Source: Candolleomyces eurysporus (taxonomy: Eukaryota > Basidiomycota > Agaricomycetes > Agaricales > Psathyrellaceae). Taken from it: a stretch of 24,099 nucleotides of DNA. The position numbers and the translations under genes were made by a program. The number at the start of each line of letters is the position of its first letter. Positions within the stretch are counted from its first letter, which is position 1. Below are positions 18,738 through 24,099 of the stretch, in pieces. Location of the stretch: the NCBI GenBank assembly GCA_027579435.1, contig JANBPK010000308.1, forward strand, positions 1 through 24,099, in the 5' to 3' direction. The notes beneath the pieces are model-generated. The model was not told the DNA's origin. It ran no database searches and worked only from the letters and a program-made list of their open reading frames with translations.

Positions 18738-19010
18738 TCATTGCTCAAAGGCATAGACCGACTCCTTGTTCGTATTAGGGCTGGTGAGAATTGTAGCGCT
18801 GACCATGGGTGTGTAGACGAGGTTCGCGCTATAGGGCCATAAAAGTCTCTCCCATACCTCTAGAGTTATTTCACAAAACATTCAATCTAAGCCACAATAG
18901 AAGATTAAAATGAATCTACGTACCAGTTCGCTCTGATCAACCACAGGCTCCATCAATACAATTGTACCGCAAAGCACTTCTCAGTATCCAGAAGCCGCCT
19001 GCTGCCAGAG
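18738..19010 (-). pseudogene. DUS1-type tRNA-dihydrouridine synthase fragment with a retained intron
   Basis: The minus strand encodes GTIVLMEPVVDQSEL (to 18924), equivalent to SPKYVVTPMVDQSEL of the copy at 22 kb. The MVDQSEL segment lines the flavin pocket in the Dus family. Directly after SEL comes GTACGT and a 66-nt intron (18858-18923) ending CTAGAG. The next exon reads VWERLLWPYSANLVYTPMVS, then ATILTSPNTNKES, and stops at TGA 18738-18740. Upstream, GGCTTCTGGA and GAGAAGTGCTT give GFW and REVL only if the four bases TACT are removed. The catalytic-cysteine half is absent. The piece is a genomic, intron-containing duplicate and not a retrocopy. Confidence 0.72.
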
Positions 19011-19149
19011 CGCTCAGTAATTGCTGCTTAGCAGTCGCTTCTCGGCTCGGTGGTCCTTCGCCCCTTTTTCTGCAGACGTCTTCGTCGGCGCTCTTGGTTG
19101 CACGCAGCCTTTGGCTTTTGATCTTCCAAAGATTCGGTTCGTGCGCGCT

Positions 19150-19571
19150 ATGAAACATGAGACTGTGCGCTTAGCTCATTCTGTTGTCTTTATCTTCGGT
19201 GGGCTTTCCAGTTGTGCTTCCGCCGAACTGCTCCCTCAACATGCACGTCCACTCTGGTCTCTTCCTCACTTCTCTTCCCCTTTCAGTTTTTGGACCCTCG
19301 CAGGATTGGTGACCCAAACCGACGAAGCGATGAACGTGTGTGCGCAGCCGATCGTAGCTAACAAATCTGGTACTATAACGTGAGTTGTCTGGTCGTGTGC
19401 CTCATTGATTGATCATTACGCAGAGATGGAAGCCCGACTGAGGCAAGCACGACGTTGCTTAGCGCTCAGATTATGTATTTTTGGTGCAGGGCCTTCTCAT
19501 ACGCTCTTCCCGATTGCTGTGTGACGATTATTGAGACCGCGGAGGTTCCAGAGCGTAAATGGGTGATTTGA
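19150..19571 (+). CDS. Candidate small secreted protein, two exons
   Basis: Not recognised. Exon 1 is 19150-19379 and exon 2 is 19424-19571. The 44-nt intron has donor GTGAGT and acceptor TTACGCAG, with TTGATTGATCATTACG before it. The spliced frame is open for 125 residues. The N-terminus MKHETVRLAHSVVFIFGGLS, then SCASA, has the layout of a signal peptide (basic start, hydrophobic core, ASA before the expected cut). The remainder has 5 cysteines including a CC pair (ALPDCCVTIIETAEV). Support is the consistent phase across a good intron plus the signal-like start; there is no homologue in the window. It could be chance, or a gene with further exons. Confidence 0.33.
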
Positions 19572-20340
19572 TTACATCTACGAACCCTTTTGTTGATCGT
19601 GTTATGTGAATGTATTGGAGTCGGTGGGTAAGTAACAGGACAATAAGGGACTTCGCTTCTCAGATAACGAGTTTTGTTACTCATTGATCGTCGGCTCTCT
19701 GAGTGACATATGTTCTGACGCCTGTCAAATGCTGTCACATTCAGAGGCATCGTGGCGCATTCCAGCGGCTATAGGATGATCATCTGACCATCTCTTTTAT
19801 TTGGTCAGGGCAAGGCTTGCTTTCCTCTGTGGTGACCTTCTCCATATTCTTCCGGTGCAGACGAAAAGACGGACACGATCAGGGAAGTGCAGCGGACGGT
19901 CCCGACTCAGATCAGATCACACGTTTACCCATCAACTAGCACTCAACTTAATACCGGCTGAATGGGGTGGTGCAGAATCAAGGTGACTAAAGTCTATTAA
20001 ATTCTGCCGTGGGATGTTCGAATGCTATATGGAGTGACCCAACCGGGCCATACAACCGAGCTTTCACCTACTCTTGCAGCCATGCATTAGCACGGGTGCA
20101 CTCGAGTTTTAATTTTTTGGGCTAGTCATACACTTCCCCGTGTGATCCCTTGATTAAGGCGAGGTTTATAGCTCCTTTCTACCCATTGAGAGATCAGAGC
20201 CATTTGCGTGAAGTGAGTGAGTGGTATCACAGAGCATGGTGGACGCGTGCTCGCGTAACAGTGGAAGCAAAGCAAAACCTGATGGACAAAAATTCCAGGG
20301 AATTTAGCAGGTGAAAATGCCTTTCATTTACTAAATCAGC
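19572..20340. other. Intergenic stretch, nothing recognised
   Basis: No frame above about 95 codons, no motif and no intron pattern that joins frames. From about 20,250 rightward it belongs to the right arm of the inverted duplication and includes the promoter region of family X copy 2. Confidence 0.4.
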
Positions 20341-20349
20341 TCCGGCTCT

Positions 20350-20359
20350 TATATAAAAG
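20350..20359 (+). promoter_or_regulatory. TATA box of family X copy 2
   Basis: TATATAAAAG, 82 bases before the ATG at 20442. The paralogue has GATAAAAG at the matching place on the minus strand (about 15301-15308). Confidence 0.55.
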
Positions 20360-20441
20360 CTGCAGTGATCTCTGCCGCCAGTATTGATTATTCTCCCCCT
20401 TCGTTCTCGAACCTTAACCTCTTGAGTTTCGCCGTTGTCCG

Positions 20442-20965
20442 ATGTCTTCGACACCCCAGAACACCATCATTTACAACCAACAATACAGCCGTGTTATATA
20501 TAACGGAGCAATCAATAGCGTGGTGTGCACATACTCCAATGGAGTGGCTAATTGCACGTTCGGGCCCACCCTCAGCGATATAGACATGTCGGCCCCTGAT
20601 TCTTGCTCGGAGCAGTCGCGGATGCATTCTGGTGAGCCTTCTGGATTGTGACAAGCATAGAAAGTGAAAATAGGCCCTGACGTGCATCTCCCGCCATGGC
20701 GGCGCAGAAGTCCCCAGCAGTGATTCACTTGAAATTAATGGTATACCCATCAGCCTTTCTCTGTTCTCCACGACTCACTATTTTGAAAGAGCACGCATTG
20801 GGTCGCCGTTCCTACAGCACCACAAGCAATCAATGGCGGCGCTGGAGACCACGTACTCTGAGGCTTGTCGGGTCTATCCTGCTCTCAGCACTTCTCCCCT
20901 TAATATACCACTGCATATGGCATGCTTGTCATATCCCCCAGGATACGGCTCCCATCCAGGGCTAA
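20442..20965 (+). CDS. Unknown small membrane protein, family X copy 2 (two exons)
   Basis: Not recognised. Exon 1 is 20442-20631 and exon 2 is 20718-20965, giving 145 residues. The intron at 20632-20717 (86 nt) has donor GTGAGC and acceptor CCCCAG. It is supported because unspliced reading hits TGA at once, while the spliced frame runs into SYSTTSNQWRRWRPRTLR, then LVGSILLSALLPLIYH. That end matches SYNTTNKQSLRRRLRTL, then GHTLLSAILPFLYHH of copy 1. The N-terminal block with IYNGAINSVVCTY and NGVANCTFGPTLS is the best conserved part. It is followed by a Ser-rich linker, a basic stretch (RRWRPR) and one probable membrane helix near residues 120-136. A type II or tail-anchored membrane protein would fit, but that is inference. 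A TATA box lies 82 bases upstream. Confidence 0.55.
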
Positions 20966-21148
20966 AGAACACTGCTTCATCGCCTCCTTTAATTCAGAGC
21001 CCTCAGCATGCGGATGCATGCCGCCACAGTGGGATTGAAGAGGTCAATGCGACTACGAGTTCTAGAGTTCTTTACGGAGAGACATTTGCGTACGGTCTAA
21101 TTTTGGCCTCTTCTCATTCGCATTTGCGTGTTACTTCAATAATTATTT

Positions 21149-21178
21149 GGACCTTGCACCGGTAACAGCTACCTACCT
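21149..21178 (-). repeat. GGTA/palindrome module, degenerate copy 4
   Basis: The minus strand reads GGTAGGTAGCTGTTACCGGT, then GCAAGGTCC: two GGTA units, a decayed palindrome and AGGTC. It occupies the same 3' position relative to family X copy 2 as 14492-14515 does for copy 1. Confidence 0.5.
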
Positions 21179-21185
21179 ATTAATC

Positions 21186-21609
21186 AGGCGATCATCGTAT
21201 TATATGCGTATACTGTACTCTCTCGTCTGTATAATCTCGTACCATGCATAGATTGAATGTAGATTCCGAGGGCTTGCCTCTACCTCCATTTTTTTTGCCC
21301 GCCGTTTCTTTGCCATCTCTGTAGGGAATATACCGACAAGTAGCCATTTTCTCAGAAAGAGGTGTTCAGGCGTCCCGGTCGATCTTCCGCCGAGTTACAT
21401 ATGGAATCCCGAAGATCCATTATTGCCGACCTTTGCCGACTTGGCGAACGGAGTCGAGTACGCCATATGTACCCTCCGAAATTCTTCGCCGTCTTCTAAG
21501 GGAAGACTACGAGCACTTTGTCGCCGCCTGTAGTTCTCGTCCCTACCTGGATGTCAACTAGCTCTGCCAGGCTTGATGCTGTCATCATGGAACTATCAAT
21601 GTAACACGA
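21186..21609. other. Intergenic stretch, nothing recognised
   Basis: No frame of note and no repeat found by eye. It lies between the inverted duplication and the DUS1 relics. Confidence 0.4.
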
Positions 21610-21730
21610 GTCACCATCAGACAACAAGGGGAAGGAAACCAGAAGCCTGAAACATGTCGTGGCGCCTGTGGTATCAGAGTGGATCGGTACGAAAGTGTAC
21701 TTATCTCATTATTTCACTGGTATTTTCTCA
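21610..21730 (+). pseudogene. Possible third DUS1 exon-1 relic, opposite strand
   Basis: The plus strand reads SLKHVVAPVVSEW. The DNA CCTGTGGTATCAGAG resembles CCTGTGGTTGATCAGAG of the 18.9-kb fragment with two bases missing, and a GTACGAAAG follows where that fragment has its GTACGT intron donor. The matched part is short (about 40 bases), so this is suggestive only. Confidence 0.3.
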
Positions 21731-21949
21731 GCATCTCAGTGAGATTTACAGGTTCAGGGACGGTAGACGAGTCGTGGACGCAATTCTTCGCCGCTTTTAT
21801 TTCTTGAACCATGTGCGATTCTGTAGCTCTTCTGTGTTCTATGCTTGTTAATTCATACTCCTATACGCACTACACATCTATGTACCGCTATAGCCCTCTC
21901 TCGCGCCATGCCCAACTAATCTAACCGAAGTATCATCCATACCTTGAGA

Positions 21950-22980
21950 CATGGATAGGTACTCTAGTGCGATATCAGCTGACTGCAGATGTCAAAGCAA
22001 AATCGAAGAGTTGGAGTAATATTCAGGATGAGAAGGGTGAGCAGGGTGCGTTGATGGTATTATCGCAATTGGTATCGAAGACTGGGAGCAGACGGATGGC
22101 GACGAGCCTGATATTGACGTGGCTGTCGGCATCGACGAAGGAAGAGCTGGAGGAGAGGGTGCGACAAACGGTGTTGGCAACGTCTCAGGTAGTCCATTGA
22201 ACAACGCAAGGTTATACAAGTTGACTTCTGCACTCATCACCGCATCACATCCCGTCTCCTCTAGACATCGCAGAATGTCGGATTGGAAGAGGATGTTGCC
22301 GTTGGCAAAGACGGGGACTGAGACGGATTGTTTGACTGCGCGGATTTTTTGCCAGTCCGCTACACTGGTACTCTGGCCCCGTTGTTCACGTAGTCGACCC
22401 TGACAGGTAAGAATCTGTGCACCGGCGCGTTCGAGCATCTTGGCACACTCCACCGTCTTTTCTATCGTTGGAAAGATTCGGAATTTTGCGGTAATGGGGA
22501 CGTTGAGGTTTTTATGGACAGTGTTGATCAGCGTGTATATCAGCTCCCACTCATCCTGCAAGAAACTAGCATAAAAAATAATTTAAATGACCCTTCTTCG
22601 CAATATCCTGAGGACAGCCCAAATTCAAATCCACAGCATCGCAATATGATTCGAAAACTTTGGCAGAGGTCAGCTTTTGTTCGTAGGATCCGTAAACATT
22701 TTGGCGTTGATCATGGGGGTGTAGACAAGTTGAGCACCATAGCGTCGTGAGAGATGCCTCCAAGCGTACGTGACAGCTCACTCTGATCAACCATGGGTGT
22801 CACAACATACTTCGGACTGCCGAGCACTTCTCTGTAGAGCTTGTACCCTGAAAGCCTCCTCTTGGTAGTCTGAGTATCCGCTCCTGTGGAAGACGACGTC
22901 CCTAACGTTGATGGCTCCATGATAACAGCACCAGAGGGTATCACTGAAGACGTTGGGCTCGTGGAGTACGGGAAACACAA
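21950..22980 (-). pseudogene. DUS1-type tRNA-dihydrouridine synthase pseudogene (several indels)
   Basis: Dus enzymes reduce uridine in the tRNA D-loop using FMN and NADPH. The minus strand retains the family order in shifting frames. Frame 1 (from ATG 22918-22920, or 22978-22980): YKLYREVLGSPKYVV, TPMVDQSEL. After eight extra bases (22666-type position 22766-22773): AWRHLSRRYGAQLVYTPMIN, AKMFTDPTNKS, stop. Next frame: EQKLTSAKVFESYCDAVDLN, LGCPQDIAKKGH, with the catalytic cysteine kept. After 16 AT-rich bases (22571-22586) in place of two codons: ASFLQDEWELIYTLINTVHK, TAKFRIFPTIEKTVE, CQGRLREQRGQ (family HGR), VFANGNILFQSDI, MSAEVNLYNLALF (family AEGNLYNP). A later frame carries ADIALEYL at about 21957-21980. 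About 30 residues (RPLxxQFCGNDP region) are missing near 22690. Indels plus altered core residues show it is dead. Confidence 0.88.
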
Positions 22981-23056
22981 GCGCCAGAAGAGTGCCCGTA
23001 GGGAGTTATACTCCCTTTGAAGAAGACGGCGGAGAATTTCGGACGTCGGAGCGCCT

Positions 23057-23126
23057 CTGGAGAAGGCAGGGAGAGAGAATAAAATGGATGGGCAGAGCGG
23101 AGAGAAAGGTCATGTAGCACACTTAC
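23057..23126 (-). other. Predicted 5'UTR intron upstream of the DUS1 pseudogene
   Basis: The donor GTAAGT (23121-23126) comes from the shared F-box leader. The acceptor CTTCTCCAG (AG at 23057-23058) follows a long pyrimidine tract. Length is 70 nt. The acceptor side is not similar to F-box gene 1, but CCAG|AGGC also occurs at F-box gene 2. Confidence 0.45.
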
Positions 23127-23545
23127 GGTATTTAGCCGCCAATCTTCAGAAGTTTTGAGTGTACGTGCCGATTTCGTGGCTCCAGAGCTGTCATTCCAGA
23201 GAAGACGTGTAGCTTGATACGTTGCAGGATCGACTCGCTAAACGTCGGGTCTGGTAGATACAGCAGCGAGTTAAGGATCATTATTGCAGAGATCTGCTCA
23301 CCTCCAAGAAATAGCCTCAATGTGAAACCAACCAAATCAACCCTCCTCCTATCAAGCTCCTTCATAGGGTCCATCTCACGAAAGGTGTATCCGTTGCAGT
23401 TCACGTCCCGCAGGCGTGCTGCGCTCGAATCCTCCGAGTCAGCTCCCCTTCGCCGCCGTGCCTCTATAAAATCCAGAAGCGCCATCTCATCGATCCGGCT
23501 AGCACGTGTGCATCAGACTGAGCTCTTCAATCCTTGAACACGACT
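23109..23545 (-). pseudogene. F-box gene 3' fragment plus shared leader, copy 3
   Basis: Minus frame 23132-23485: ALLDFIEARRRRGADSEDSS, then RLRDVNCNGYTFREMDPMKE and LDRRRVDLVGFTLR. This is the C-terminal end of an F-box family member. It then runs without a stop through the leader (MILNSLLYLPDPTFSES) to LLKIGG and TAA. The DNA aligns along its length with 3043-3520, which is the end of the 3210-4880 pseudogene plus the leader of F-box gene 1. Here the leader is followed by DUS1 and not by an F-box gene; similarity to the F-box leaders ends at the block ACATGACC (23109-23116). Everything upstream of the last roughly 60 codons is missing. Confidence 0.75.
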
Positions 23546-23549
23546 GTAA

Positions 23550-23577
23550 ATAAAGTTACTTGAGTTAGTAACTTTAT
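23550..23577. repeat. Perfect 11-bp inverted repeat with 6-nt loop
   Basis: ATAAAGTTACT (23550-23560), loop TGAGTT, then AGTAACTTTAT (23567-23577). It starts within about 10 bases of the point where F-box similarity ends. More TAACTT / AAGTTA words follow to 23612, suggesting the edge of a repeat or small mobile element. Confidence 0.65.
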
Positions 23578-24099
23578 CTAACTTTCCGCCTGCAAGTTAG
23601 GGTCTCTAACGTGGCTACAATTGGTTGTTTTCCACGCAACCGGCCAAGTAAACGTGTCGCCGGTGTTGGTGAGATATATCCATAATGCCGCCTCATAGAG
23701 GGTCTGTAGCTACAAGATCTGTGGTTTTTCGACCCTTATTATGTTCGAGGAGGCAAAGAATATAATTTCCCGTGTTGATCTGGCTCGCTCTTCTGGTGTC
23801 GTCACTCAAACATGAAATCACACAAAATTTACTCATATATACAGTGTGATCACTCATAGAGGAGGCGATATTGGCTATCAAATGTCGTATTGAAGAATAA
23901 GAGGTTGTTGCTTCCTAGTTAAATCATCCCTTGGCAACTTTCTTGGTGACTAACTGCTGGAACAATAAGTCATTTCTGAGGAGTCAGAGGGTCAAACACA
24001 CCCAGGAAATTGATTCAATATCTTATATAGCTCTGAATACAGCCACAGAACGCCTCATTTGATTATACATGATTTGAGTAAGACTTATAAATCAACGAC
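23578..24099. other. Right-edge stretch without a gene
   Basis: AT-rich, with only short frames (for example 62 codons on the minus strand at 23693-23881) and no recognised motif. A gene whose main body lies beyond the window cannot be excluded. Confidence 0.4.

Larger units (their letters stand above)
20250..21185 (+). repeat. Inverted duplication, right arm
   Basis: Plus-strand counterpart of 14480-15380. Similarity includes the promoter, exon 1, the hydrophobic end of exon 2 and the 3' flank through the ACCTACCTATTA block at 21170-21182. Confidence 0.7.

Noticed and set aside
1..24099. CRISPR arrays, rRNA genes, bacterial operons
   Set aside because: The DNA is eukaryotic with spliceosomal introns; no regularly spaced direct repeats or rRNA-like blocks were seen.

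Overview
The window looks like nuclear DNA from a mushroom-forming basidiomycete (Agaricomycetes-like). The evidence is short GT-AG introns of about 44-90 nt, large numbers of F-box/leucine-rich proteins of the type expanded in Agaricomycetes, and a recognisable fungal SSZ1. I cannot name the species. Only one conserved housekeeping gene is certain: SSZ1 (ribosome-associated Hsp70-like chaperone). Its first four exons lie on the minus strand at 1-524 and run off the left edge.

Positions 620-14,125 are a head-to-tail family of minus-strand F-box genes made by segmental duplication. Two are full length (1248-2939 and 9077-10779). One is 5'-truncated with two nonsense codons (12751-14125). Three belong to more diverged branches and are broken (3210-4880, 4990-6772, 6856-7440). 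A further 3' fragment sits at 23,300-23,545. The duplicated unit carries a shared 3' flank (620-1247, 8632-9076, 11523-11700 plus 12495-12750). It also carries a shared 5' leader with a predicted 5'UTR intron donor (3043-3220, 10912-11095, 23109-23290).

Positions 14,165-21,190 hold an inverted pair of a small unknown protein family (14630-15220 minus; 20442-20965 plus, two exons and one membrane segment). Between them is mostly anonymous DNA with palindromic modules, a candidate small secreted-protein gene (19150-19571) and a decayed DUS1 fragment (18738-19010).

Positions 21,600-23,545 hold a tRNA-dihydrouridine synthase (DUS1-type) pseudogene broken by several indels, a weak third DUS1 relic in the opposite direction, and the F-box-derived leader directly upstream of the DUS1 pseudogene. 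The last 520 bases show no gene.

Single N characters before homopolymers behave as spurious +1 insertions when duplicated copies are compared. One-base frame breaks at homopolymers, including one in SSZ1, should therefore be treated as possible sequence errors. I see no coherent new multi-gene system. The most interesting signals are the leader shared between F-box genes and DUS1, the scattered DUS1 relics, the inverted novel gene pair, and a repeated GGTA-plus-palindrome module.
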